A model generated the notes under the pieces. The model did no database searches. It saw nothing but the letters and a program-made list of their open reading frames with translations, and was not told where the DNA came from. Positions 1 through 8,183 of a stretch of DNA of 64,000 bases are shown here, piece by piece. The translations under genes were made by a program, and so were the position numbers. The stretch is from positions 62,001-126,000 of the forward strand of contig JANAVB010006998.1 of NCBI GenBank assembly GCA_029216955.1. The letters run 5' to 3'. Every line of letters begins with the position of its first letter. The first letter of the stretch is position 1. This DNA is from Iris pallida (taxonomy: Eukaryota > Streptophyta > Magnoliopsida > Asparagales > Iridaceae).

Positions 1-1235
1 TTGAGGCGTCGCTGATTTGACAGATTTTAGTAGTGGGGACCCGCGCTTGTTTGGCCCGACGTCCCTCCTTGCAGAGTTGGAAGGGCCATTTTGATCTCGT
101 CTACAGACTTGACCAAGGCAAGCAGTATGGCCTCCAGAGTGTCGATGCGTTGGCGCTCACTGGAACCACCTTGGTTACTGTTCGTCATGAATACCGTCCT
201 TACGTGAGGAGAGATGGATGGCACAGTGGAGGACGTATCTTCCAAGTCATACCCCTGTAATGAGAAATCATTGGGGTATGTTGGAATGTCTTCCTCTGGT
301 TCGGACTCAGAAGGAACAGTACCCCCAGTTTCTGAGTTCGCCTCATCTTGGGAGTTGTGGACGTCCTCGGGGACGTCAGAGTTTGCTGCATCTGATGGAA
401 GAGTTGTTTCCCCCGGCTCGTCTTCTTGGAACATCGGATTATCGTGGAGGTTCGGAGGAGTGCTACCCCAAGTCTCAGCAACCCCCAGTGGTGTGGATGA
501 CGAATCTCCCACTGTAGCAGATTTCGTCTTAGAATGAGTACCTTGAAAAACTTCGGTGGTGGGCACCAGCTTAGACGACAGTCTTTTAGTCAAAGTGGTT
601 GAAATCTTCAGGCTGGGAACATTTGCCTTCTTCCCTCTCCCATCGGTGGGGACTTTCTGAGCATAGTTGCAGGAGACGACGGAAAGTGCCTCGTGTTCTG
701 AAGACGGCTGTTGCAGTCTTTGAAAGACGGACTGCCGGTCTTTTCGCACCGTCGTGTTATTGCAGCAGCAGTTGATAATGACTTGGGTGCAGTGACGTCC
801 GTGGGAGGACTCTTTGTACCCCGATGCATCTTCTCTTTCCTTGCATTTATGGAGGATGGCCTCACGCAAGTCAGATGGGTCTGGATCGACCATGTTTGCT
901 CCCTGGATTGTGGGAGACTTTTGCGAACCTCTCTGTCCGCTTGCCGCCGGGGCCTGGACTCGAGTGGTTCTGTACAACTTCCCATCTGAGGCCCGCATAA
1001 CGGTATGCGGGACGCTCGGATGGTTAGAGGTCGGATCAGCAGATCGAGCTTGCCAAGCTCGCGCTACCCTAGACTTCTTCGCTCTAGTGCATAAGGACAC
1101 ATAGTAGGAAGAGTCTAGGCGATGCTGGAGAGAGTCAGACATATCTTCTTTGGAGCACAAGAGATCAGGACCATAAGAGAGGCGGTCGAAGACAGATCCA
1201 CGTGGGGTAGGCGTTATGTGACTGTCATCAATAAT

Positions 1236-1395
1236 CTTCATGCGGCTGGATGGCGTAGCCGCATAGACTTTCTTCATGCGGCTGGGTGTCTAAGTCGCAT
1301 GAGTTTTCTTCATGCGGCTGGATGATCTGGCCGCATAGACCTCCTTCATGCGGCTGGCAGATTCAGCCGCATGAGTATCCTGCATGCGGTTGGCA
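1236..1395 (-). repeat. 36-bp in-frame coding repeat in ORF1 of B
   Basis: The core CTTCATGCGGCTGG starts at 1236, 1272, 1308 and 1344, with a variant at 1380, an exact 36-bp period. On the coding strand this gives a 12-residue peptide repeat of the form SRMKxxxAAxxx. The TAG at 1290-1292 lies in one unit. The ATGCGGC core is the same word that builds the minisatellite in this element's own LTR. Confidence 0.85.
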
Positions 1396-1786
1396 GACAT
1401 GGTCATATGAGCGTTCGACTTCTTCTTGGGGCGCGTAGAATCACTCTTTGTCCCTGTAAGTCCAGCATCGTAGTGCTTTCCTCTGCCGGACTTGGGGTCA
1501 GTAGAGTCCTCTACGGCTTGAAGTGGAGCCGTATGAGAGTCGCCATCGCTGTCTTGGGTAGCAGAGAGTACTCCGTCCAGAGCTTGGGGAGGAGCAAATG
1601 ATTTTGGCCTCCATTCGCAGCGAGCCTTCTTTGTGCGGGTTCGCTTCTGGACCGGGCCAGTACTTCCTTCAGAGAGCATTTCTTCAAACGGCTGTTGGTC
1701 GAAGCGGACGACCATCTTCTGTTGCGTGGAGCCAAGTTTGGCTGCATCCGATTGCGTCACCAACTCCTCAGCCGTGGAGAAGTTTG

Positions 1787-1804
1787 TTCCTAGCAGAGTC
1801 GCCA
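1787..1804 (-). other. Primer binding site of element B, tRNA-Arg-like
   Basis: The sense sequence TGGCGACTCTGCTAGGAA follows the LTR end after three bases. From memory the complement of the plant tRNA-Arg(ACG) 3' end is TGGCGACTCCACTGGGGA, the primer class of Ogre/Tat elements; B differs at a few 3' positions. The site lies inside the first codons of ORF1. Confidence 0.7.
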
Positions 1805-2183
1805 TCATGTTTGCCATGAAATATAAAAGAACAGAACAATTATCGGAGGACTGGACTTTTACTTCACAATACAAACTCGCTTGTACAAAGAAAGCCTAGG
1901 GACAAAAACCTAGGTACAACAATCTAAGTACAATTATTTATTTTAGATTATGGGGGGTGACGGTAGAGGCTCGGGAAAGCGACGGCAGCTCTGCCTTACT
2001 ACTTGGACGATCGGGTGCAGCCTTGGCTCTGTAGAAGAACTGCTCGGCGTTGAGGAAGAAATGCTCTCTCTTCAGGCTCTCTGGCTCTCTATGTCTCTCT
2101 CTGTATATCTCTCTCTGTCTCTGTGTATGTCTCTATCTCTCTCCTTATATGTGTGCGCATCTTTACAAGGGAATGGCACCCTG

Positions 2184-2194
2184 CTATTTATAAG
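2184..2194 (-). promoter_or_regulatory. TATA box of LTR B
   Basis: The sense sequence is CTTATAAATAG, followed by a GA-rich stretch that would be the start of the transcribed leader. The minisatellite built on ATGCGGC lies about 480 bp upstream. The placement fits a U3 promoter. Confidence 0.6.
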
Positions 2195-2670
2195 AGTGGG
2201 GGGCCTCATTAGGGTTTATAATGATTGCCCATTCTTGAAAGTCGGCGGCTAAGGATCACTGGATCTGGGCCGTTCATCGAAATTTGAGCAATAAATGTGA
2301 TTGCATCAAATTTTTTGTGGTTAATTAATGCTGATTGACATAAATCCTCCTGATTTGTCATGCCAACCTCGGATTCCTCGACACATGTCTTTAATTGGCT
2401 TATTTGCAAATGATCTAATTTGATCCCAATATTTTATTGGGATTTGTTGAGGGATTTCGATCAATCTGATGCCACGTGCCCTGCTATCATGCTACATGTC
2501 ATAACAGCAGAAATCTGAGCCACAGGAAAGTTGCTCCTTATTGGGCCGCATAAGGCTGGCCACATGTCAAGGCTGCCTAAGAGTGGCCCCCCTGAACATT
2601 TGGACCGCATAGTAATGATTTGAGCCGCATGAGTATGGATGACCGCATGAGTGTGGATGACCGCATGAGT

Positions 2671-2826
2671 GAACCGCATGGAGATAGTCCTCGTGAGCCG
2701 CATGGGGATGGTCTTCGTGAGCCGCATGGAGCTAGTCTTCGTGAGCCGCATGGGGCTAATCTTCGTGAGCCGCATGGGGGAGCCTCCGCTTGGGCCGCAT
2801 GGGGGAGTCTCCGCTTGGGCCGCATA
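2671..2826. repeat. 24/25-bp minisatellite in U3 of LTR B
   Basis: Units read GAGCCGCATGG followed by a variable middle and CTTCGT. Four units are 24 bp and two are 25 bp, each containing GCCGCATGG. Looser copies of the core precede it (2613-2680). The 24-bp phase creates an artefactual open frame with EPHG repeats on the plus strand. Confidence 0.85.
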
Positions 2827-3042
2827 CAACTGTCCACGTGTCAAGGTCGTATGACAGTTTCTGACTCTCGAGGGATCGTGTCAGAGATTTTCTTCGCTTC
2901 CCAAGGAGTCCATCACTATGAGGGATTCATAATGATATCTTTGTGTCAGAACTGTCACCTTGTCAGAGCTGTCAGCCGTCAAAGCATTTAATACAGTAAA
3001 GGACGAACGGAAGGGCTGTTTGCAGGCCACGTGGCTCCTCTC

Positions 3043-3142
3043 TGAGCCGCATAGAGCTTGTTTGAGCCGTATAGACGCTCGAGCCGTATGAATACTTGAG
3101 CCGCATGAACTCTCTCAGCCGCATGGGGCTCTCTGGCCGCAT
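3043..3142. repeat. Second GCCGCAT cluster near the start of LTR B
   Basis: Six copies of GCCGCAT or GCCGTAT, spaced 14 to 18 bp, lie at the very start of U3, each usually preceded by GA or TCA. They continue the motif of the 24-bp minisatellite without its regular period. Confidence 0.75.
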
Positions 3143-3175
3143 GGATCTTTCTTTATTCTTTTCCATGCTTCTACA

Positions 3176-4026
3176 AGGACATCGATTCATCCTAGCCATA
3201 ACCGATTACTTCTCCAAATGGGCGGAAGCTATACCGCTCACCGAAGTGAAGGCGTCGAACGTGATCAATTTTATCAAACATCACGTTATCTACCGCTTCG
3301 GCCTATATTGCAGGATCATCCATGATAATGGTCCACAATTCGCAAGCCATGCATTCTATCGGTTCTGCGATAGGAATCGAATCCAGAACATAGCCTCTAC
3401 TGCCTACAATCTAGTAGCTAACAGGCTAGCAGAAGCCTTCAATAAAATAATTATTAAACTTTTTAAGAAGTTCGTATCTTCAAACAAGCACGATTGGAAT
3501 GAGAAGATCAGTGAATGTTTATGGGCCTATCGTACAACAGTCCGGACTCCAACACGCAGTACGTCATTCTCTCTGGTTTATGGAAGCGAAGTAGTTCTTT
3601 CACTAGAAATCCAGATTCCTTCTCTTCGAGTAGCCTTAGCCAGCGAGTTGACTACCGAAGAAAGCTACTGTTTGCGTCTATAGGAGCTCGAAGCACTAGA
3701 CGAAAAATGCTTGTTAGCTCAGCAGCGTATTATGCTATACCAAGCACGTCTTTCCAGAGCCTTTAATAAAAAGGTGAAGGAAAGAATCTTCCAAGTCGAT
3801 GATCTAGTCTTAGCAGTGAGAAGACCAATGGTCATGACACATAAGAGGAAAATTTTAGCCTAAATGAGAAGGTCCTTTCATCATAGAATCAGTGTATTCT
3901 AACGATACATACCGACTAACCAAGCCTGACGGTGACTTGCTTATGATGCCTATCAACGGCAAGTTCTTGAAGAAGTACTATGTGTATCCTTTTTTACATA
4001 ATGTTTACATATGTTCAGTCAAGTAA
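3176..4026 (+). pseudogene. Integrase C-terminal half of element A1
   Basis: The protein contains the integrase core from GHRFIL onward. The first catalytic Asp falls before the insertion point; the next Asp is in IIHDNGPQF and the Glu in RLAEAFNK. Then follow KHDWNEK, CLWAYRTTVRTP and the C-terminal segment to KKYYVYPF. Damage is visible: TAG at 3681-3683 where A2 has CAA, TGA where A2 has TGG near 3863, and a 1-bp frameshift near 3850-3860. The final TAA is 4024-4026. Integrase would insert the cDNA into the host chromosome; this copy cannot make a complete protein. Confidence 0.9.
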
Positions 4027-4066
4027 ATGTACAGTACGATGTTTATGTGATTCGAAAATTATCTAA

Positions 4067-4556
4067 CTATTATCCGTATTTCAAGTGTCTTGAATACGTC
4101 TTGGATAATAGGTCCTCCAAAATATTTTTCCAGTGGAATCATTCCCGTTTTTGACTCTGTCCAAACTCGGTTTGACGAAAACAAGTCACGTCCCTATTAC
4201 CCCTGAATTATTTTCCAATAATTATTTCTCCAGTGAAATGATTAGGTTTTGCCATGTCCATATAACCTCTGAGCAAAGCATTCATTCAGGATAATCATGT
4301 CCTTACTACCTCTGAATTATCCACTCCCACCTAACGTTATATATCTTTTCACGTCCATATTAACTCTAGTCAGATATAGAACATCTTCTGCTATTACGTC
4401 CATATTACCTCTATTAGCAGCCTCGTTCAACCTATTATCTATATTCAAAAAAAACTTGAATATAAAACGGATAATAGGTCCACATCAAATTCCCCAGCGA
4501 AATATCCACCAGAAATATCCTTGCTACGTCCATATTACCTCTAGTTCCGATATTTC
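4067..4556. repeat. Hairpin array with one shared loop sequence
   Basis: Six inverted repeats enclose variants of one loop, about CACGTCCATATTACCTCTGA. Stem pairs are 4177-4185/4207-4215 (imperfect), 4246-4252/4273-4279 (one G.T), 4289-4295/4316-4322 (GGATAAT), 4340-4346/4372-4378 (TATATCT), 4388-4393/4415-4420 (CTGCTA) and 4512-4519/4549-4556 (GAAATATC). Two longer hairpins without the loop word bracket most of them: 4067-4111 (outer arm CTATTATCC, inner arm about GTATTCAAG) and 4430-4479 (ACCTATTATC, then TATATTCAA). Small extra hairpins lie at 4135-4145 and 4206-4223. The array sits between the stop of pol (4026) and the stop of the antisense gene (4656). It has no coding potential that I can see. 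Confidence 0.85.
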
Positions 4557-4655
4557 ACAAAACCACATTCATTTTAAAAAGATTTTTTATTCTTTACTTA
4601 AATGTCTATCAAGAGACGGAAAAAAGGTACACGTGTCATGACGGCTAAAAAAAAG

Positions 4656-6988
4656 TTACAAAGAATCTAAGGGATACATAGACGATTGATTGTCCCTTAG
4701 AGTCGCAATTTCGGCTTCAGACTTCACGGTAGCTCGACGGCGCGCCTCTTCTTGACGAGAAGCTTCATCCTCGAAAAGAATCAGACTCAGATGCTCTCCC
4801 TCTACTTCGCCAGTTGTTCTTCTAAATGGGCAAAAGTGGTGACGGTCATGGCAGCCTGAGCCAAATAATCCTCATGTTCAGATGTTGCCGCCCTCAAGTC
4901 GGCTTCCAGTTGGGCGATCATGTTTTGGATCTGCATAATGTGATTATACTTTTCAGTAATCTGTGCAGCCAATTTATTCTTTGAGGCAGCACGCGCCTCA
5001 CTTCTAGCGTTAAACTAGCCATACTGGTCAGCCAATTCGCCGATCTCTCGAACAAGGGCATCATTCCTCGCCTGGAAAGTAGCCTTCTCCTCCACAAGCA
5101 CCCTGATCAAAGCCTTGTCCTCTGCACAGAACAGCAACGTTGGGCTCCGCTGTTTGGTATCCCAGAACCTGGCCACCTGACACTCCAGGTCATTCAGAAC
5201 TTTCCTCAGACTATTGGCCCGCTCTTCATAACCGACAATGCTCTCGAGGGCCGCCACTTGGCATTCGGCAATAGCCTTCACAGGGCCAAAGGAAGAATTC
5301 TGATTCAGGACTCCAGGAAGCTTTACTTTCAGCACAGAGTAGAAAGCTTTGACAACTTTTTGGGCCATCTCGTCATCTTCAGTGGAGGTCGTCGGAAAGG
5401 AGGCTTGGAAAGTTTCTTCTACTCCAGGAAGGGATACTTGACAAGAAGTCGAACCTAACAAAGAAAATAAATATATATACATCAGTAACCAAAAAAAAAG
5501 GAGAGGAGGAAAATACGAAAGAGTTGTAATCTCGTACCTTCAGCTTGCTCATCACCAGCCTGGACTACGCCATTAGTCTTGGCTTCAGGAAAACCAAGAA
5601 CAGGCCCAGACTGCTCAAGGAGGACAATACCAAAGCCCCGAGCGGCATCAGGCCTGATTTCTTCCATAATCTCAGCCAGAACAGGAGTAGATTCAGCAAC
5701 AGCCCCCTCAGCAGGCTGTTCTACCTCTCCCTCTGCAGCCGATACCGGCTCACTAACAGCTCCCTCCGTACCATCAAATTTGGAGGAGCCAGGAATAACT
5801 TCTGTCCCTTTCCCAATGCCTGGGAATATCTTCGCGAAGGGTTCCTTCCCCTTGGCTACAAGGGTACATATAGTCGTGGTCAGCCTCACGAGGAGCATGC
5901 AAAATCGAAGTCAAAAAATCTCATCCGAACAAAGGTACAAAAATAACATACCCACAGTTGGATGATTCGATTGGACTTAATTCTCATCTAAGTCCCTCAT
6001 CATGGCTCCAATCGCAGACATATCCTCTAGAGAAATGTCATAAGAGGGACTAATCTTTTGGTTGTCATCATGGTCAGGGCCTTCGCCCTGATCATCCCGC
6101 CGCTTAACTCTTACAACCGAAGAAGACCCGCCCTCATCCAACGGCTGAGGACGGGCAGGGGACACCGTTGTTGCGTCCACCTCCTCGGATGAAAAAGAAC
6201 CAACCTCAGCTTCAAATTCAGGGTCCTGTGCAAAGTACAAACGCAAAGGTGAGAAAGCTTATAAAGGCTTGACCAGAACGGCTATGGAGTCTAGGAAGGG
6301 ATCTACGTCCCGAATAGTAACGGCCCGTGATGCCGTTCTTCATTTTCCAGTTCGCCGGGAGGACCTCCTCAAGGGAGCCGAACCAGTACCTACTTCCGTG
6401 GCTCTCCTCATGGTGACAGTTTTCTTCTTTCGCTTTAAGGTTAGCTCCTGGGCCAATTCAATTGAAGCTTTCCTCTTCTGAGGAGGGTCGAGAGGAAAAG
6501 AATCATCATCTTTCGTGTCCTCCTTGGGAGACACTGTTGGCTCCCTAAGGATAGCTTTCGGCCGCGGTACTATGGCTGGCTTCACGGTGGAAACAGCACT
6601 CTCCTTCTTACGACCCTTCGGTGCCTTTTTTACGGGAAGGGGGCCAAACCGAGTCCCCAATATCAATCTTTGTTCACAAACATACCGAGAAGAAAAAGTA
6701 TTGATCTGAACATAAAATTTGGCGGCAACATAGCACAAATGGGTCTCAGGCTTATCCAAGGACAGAGTGAAGACTGCTCCTGTGCACCCGACATTGTAGT
6801 ACGTCCAAGCACGCACCCAGACAGAAGAAAAGTCTGAGCGTCACAAATTAACACTCGAGAATTTGTTTTTGAGGCGTGGCCTTACCCAGAATCGGGTCAT
6901 GGACTGGTGAGGACGCTGTCGCAGGAGGAGAGCTACTCGGTGCAGCCCTCTTGCCCTTCGCAGATCTCTTGGCAACCATGGGAGACAT
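4656..6988 (-). pseudogene. Antisense spliced gene in element A1 (Tat extra ORF)
   Basis: A minus-strand gene inside a plus-strand element. It starts at ATG 6988-6986 (MSPMVAKRSAKGKRAA), 80 bp below a TATA box. A donor-like GTAAGG follows at 6885. Conserved-looking blocks follow: WTYYNVGCTGAVF and RYVCEQRLILGTRFGP (about 6810-6650), a basic stretch ending LRRSSRRTGK (6343), an acidic block (6227-5980), an acidic A/E/G-rich block (5883-5539) and a coiled-coil-like tail (5454-4656). The 83-nt intron at 5455-5537 keeps the frame. In-frame stops near 6340, 6266, 5977 and 5015 and a frameshift near 4800 mark decay or unrecognised introns. From memory, Tat elements often carry an antisense ORF here related to plant-mobile-domain or 'transposase_28' proteins. 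I cannot confirm the domain. Confidence 0.68.
5455..5537 (-). other. Predicted 83-nt intron of the antisense gene
   Basis: The donor is GAAG|GTACGAG and the acceptor TTTCTTTGTTAG|GTTC, with a pyrimidine-rich, AT-rich interior as in plant introns. Both unspliced flanks run into stops, while removal joins a split Gly codon and keeps both flanking frames open. The orientation is minus only. Confidence 0.72.
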
Positions 6989-7067
6989 GATTCTTAAAGA
7001 AAGAAGATGAAGAGTCTTTTGAATATTCTAAGAGAGGAGAATAATAAACTTTCTCTCTCCTTCAGAG

Positions 7068-7079
7068 CCTATTTATAGG
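7068..7079 (-). promoter_or_regulatory. TATA box of the antisense gene
   Basis: The minus-strand sequence CCTATAAATAGG is nearly palindromic. It lies 80 bp before the antisense ATG, followed by a GA-rich leader with AGAGAGAAAG. Five ATGCGC-core motifs lie just upstream of it (7093-7166). Confidence 0.65.
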
Positions 7080-7092
7080 CACGGGCCACATC

Positions 7093-7166
7093 CTATGCGC
7101 CTATTATTTCTATGCGCTTATGCGCCCATTGTGCGCTATGCGCCCACCATAGCCTATGCGCCCACG
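7093..7166. repeat. ATGCGC motif cluster upstream of the antisense TATA box
   Basis: Five copies of TATGCGC (CTATGCGCC, CTATGCGC, TATGCGCCCA, CTATGCGCCCA, CTATGCGCCCA) plus one GTGCGC fall within 74 bp. The same ten-base word, TATGCGCCCA, is the core of the 28-bp repeat in the A1 and A2 LTRs. Degenerate copies (TATGTGCCCA) continue at 7323-7362. Confidence 0.8.
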
Positions 7167-7425
7167 TGAAGACCCAGTCTCGTGCACACTATGCGACTGC
7201 CACTTGCTAAAGTGGACGACGTATTAAGGGTGGACCTCTTCAAATTCTACCCCGATGAATCTGCCTGTTCAGATTTTCGAGAAAGATCTCAATAGTCGTC
7301 TCTCTGACAGGCTGGCCAAATGCTATGTGCCCAAAGAGAGAGCCGTGCTATGTGCCCACTGCATCCCGAAAAGACGGTCAATGCTTCTTTCAAAGTATTT
7401 CGAACTCGTTCATGTATCGAAAACT
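7167..7425. other. Non-coding spacer before the 3' LTR of A1
   Basis: About 260 bp with no reading frame of note. It holds two degenerate TATGTGCCCA words and leads into the polypurine tract. It is internal 3' untranslated sequence of A1. Confidence 0.6.
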
Positions 7426-7438
7426 TTGAAAGGGGTCC
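7426..7438 (+). other. Polypurine tract of element A1
   Basis: TTGAAAGGGGTCC ends exactly at the first base of the LTR (TGTAGAAGCAT). A GAAAGGGG core in this position is the usual second-strand primer. Confidence 0.72.
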
Positions 7439-7493
7439 TGTAGAAGCATAAAAATTTCAGCAATGAAGCCTTATGCTCCCAAGCCAATGAGAA

Positions 7494-7590
7494 CATATGC
7501 GCCCAAGCCAATGAAGCTCTATGCAACCAAGCCATCCTGTGAAGCTCTATGCGCCCAAGCCACCCTGTGAAGCTCTATGCACCCAAGACA
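7494..7590. repeat. 28-bp minisatellite in LTR of A1
   Basis: Units read TATGCGCCCAAGCCACCCTG plus TGAAGCTC, about 3.5 copies with point changes such as TATGCAACCA and TATGCACCCA. The homologous array in A2 is at 51312-51407. Confidence 0.8.
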
Positions 7591-7874
7591 AGCACCCCCA
7601 GAAGGAGGGCGTATAGCCTGAAATAGGGCTATGCGCCCAAGCCTGACTCAGTCAAAGCCATGATCAAAATGTGCACCGAAGCATATGGCCACGCCAGTCT
7701 CCACGAGCAATCGTGCACTGAAGCATGCGGCCACGTCAGCACCACGATCAACCTACGACTACGCATCCTGCATGCGCCAACATCGTATGCGCCCAAAGCA
7801 GGACTATACACCCACATAAAAACTAGTGTGTTTCCTCATGTGGGCGTATAACATCATTTCAGCTCAGAAACTAC

Positions 7875-7881
7875 TATAAAA
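7875..7881 (+). promoter_or_regulatory. TATA box of the A1 3' LTR
   Basis: TATAAAA in the context CTACTATAAAAGGGGTCTC, identical in surroundings to the A2 LTR (51695). It follows the ATGCGC motif zone. Confidence 0.65.
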
Positions 7882-8132
7882 GGGGTCTCATCCCTCTTGA
7901 AAAGACAGAACGGAGGGCATTTTCAAGAGCCAAATTGTTGCACTTCTTGCCCGTGCGTCGAGAGTTAGCAATTTTCTTAGGTTTTCTCCTACTTTTGTAA
8001 TCGGAGTGTCAACGGAGTAAAGGAGAAACTGCCGCTCGATCTCCATCGTCCCATTCCCTAGAATTCTTTTTGTACTCGGGGATCCTCAGCGCAGTATCTC
8101 TCAGACGTACTCAATTTGTGGTGCCTTGTGCC

Positions 8133-8138
8133 AATAAA
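8133..8138 (+). terminator. AATAAA polyadenylation signal in LTR of A1
   Basis: AATAAAGAAAAG lies 45 bp before the LTR end and is conserved in A2 (51955). It probably sets the R/U5 border. Confidence 0.5.
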
Positions 8139-8183
8139 GAAAAGACAGCGTTTCTTCTTCTTTTTGTGTGTGTCCACACACAT

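Larger units (their letters stand above)
27..1805 (-). pseudogene. ORF1 of Tat element B (pre-gag protein of unknown function)
   Basis: A reading frame of about 590 codons starts at ATG 1805-1803, immediately after the LTR, and ends at TAA 27-29. One in-frame TAG (1290-1292) lies inside a coding repeat. The N-terminus reads MATLLGT, then VTQSD and VRFDQQ, all matched by A2's ORF1. Mid-protein there are two SVFxRL motifs (SVFDRL, SVFQRL), a pattern I recall from pre-gag regions of plant Tat and Athila elements. The C-terminal third is acidic and rich in S, E and D, ending near MALPTLQGG. Ogre/Tat elements carry an extra ORF of unknown function in this position. I assign the homology but no function. 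Confidence 0.72.
1..3175 (-). mobile_element. Tat-lineage Ty3/gypsy element B, 5' portion
   Basis: This is a minus-strand LTR retrotransposon cut by the left window edge. It shows, in sense order, a 5' LTR (3175 to 1808), a primer binding site and an ORF1. The LTR begins TGTAGAAGCAT, as in elements A1 and A2, and ORF1 is homologous to A2's ORF1, so B is a diverged member of the same group. Its LTR edge touches integrase codons of A1 at 3176, so B inserted into A1 in the opposite orientation. The candidate 5-bp target copy is AGGAC (3176-3180); its partner lies outside the window. Confidence 0.8.
1808..3175 (-). mobile_element. 5' LTR of Tat element B (1,368 bp)
   Basis: On the sense strand the LTR runs from TGTAGAAGCATGG at 3175 to CAAACA at 1808, with TG and CA ends. 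The left end sits three bases from the primer site and the right end abuts integrase codons. Contents in sense order are a GCCGCAT cluster (3142-3043), a 24-bp minisatellite (2826-2671), a TATA box (2194-2184) and a long GA-rich leader (about 2160-2075, read as CT on the plus strand). The first 12 bases match the starts of the A1 and A2 LTRs, while most of the rest has diverged. Confidence 0.82.
3176..8178 (+). mobile_element. Tat-lineage Ty3/gypsy element A1, 3' portion
   Basis: The 3' five kilobases of a plus-strand element: integrase C-terminal half, a structured non-coding zone, an antisense gene, a motif-rich spacer, a polypurine tract and the 3' LTR. The upstream part was displaced by the insertion of B and lies left of the window. 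The integrase is closely similar to that of A2 at 63268-64000 and the LTR is the same family. The LTR ends inside a copia RNase H relic, so A1 itself landed in an older copia element; CACAT (8179-8183) is the candidate target copy. Confidence 0.85.
7439..8178 (+). mobile_element. 3' LTR of element A1 (740 bp)
   Basis: It runs from TGTAGAAGCATAAAAATTTC to TGTCCACA and aligns throughout with the A2 LTR at 51234-52000. It contains a motif-rich U3 with a 28-bp repeat, TATAAAA at 7875-7881, AATAAA at 8133-8138 and a U5 ending in CA. It is followed directly by copia RNase H sequence on the opposite strand. Confidence 0.88.

Noticed and set aside
2620..2991. Plus-strand frame with EPHG peptide repeats
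   Set aside because: It is a by-product of the 24-bp minisatellite, whose unit is a multiple of three, inside the U3 of LTR B.
4177..4556. CRISPR-like reading of the repeat-and-spacer pattern in the hairpin zone
   Set aside because: Repeats are loops within inverted repeats, spacing is irregular, there are no cas genes, and the context is a plant retrotransposon.
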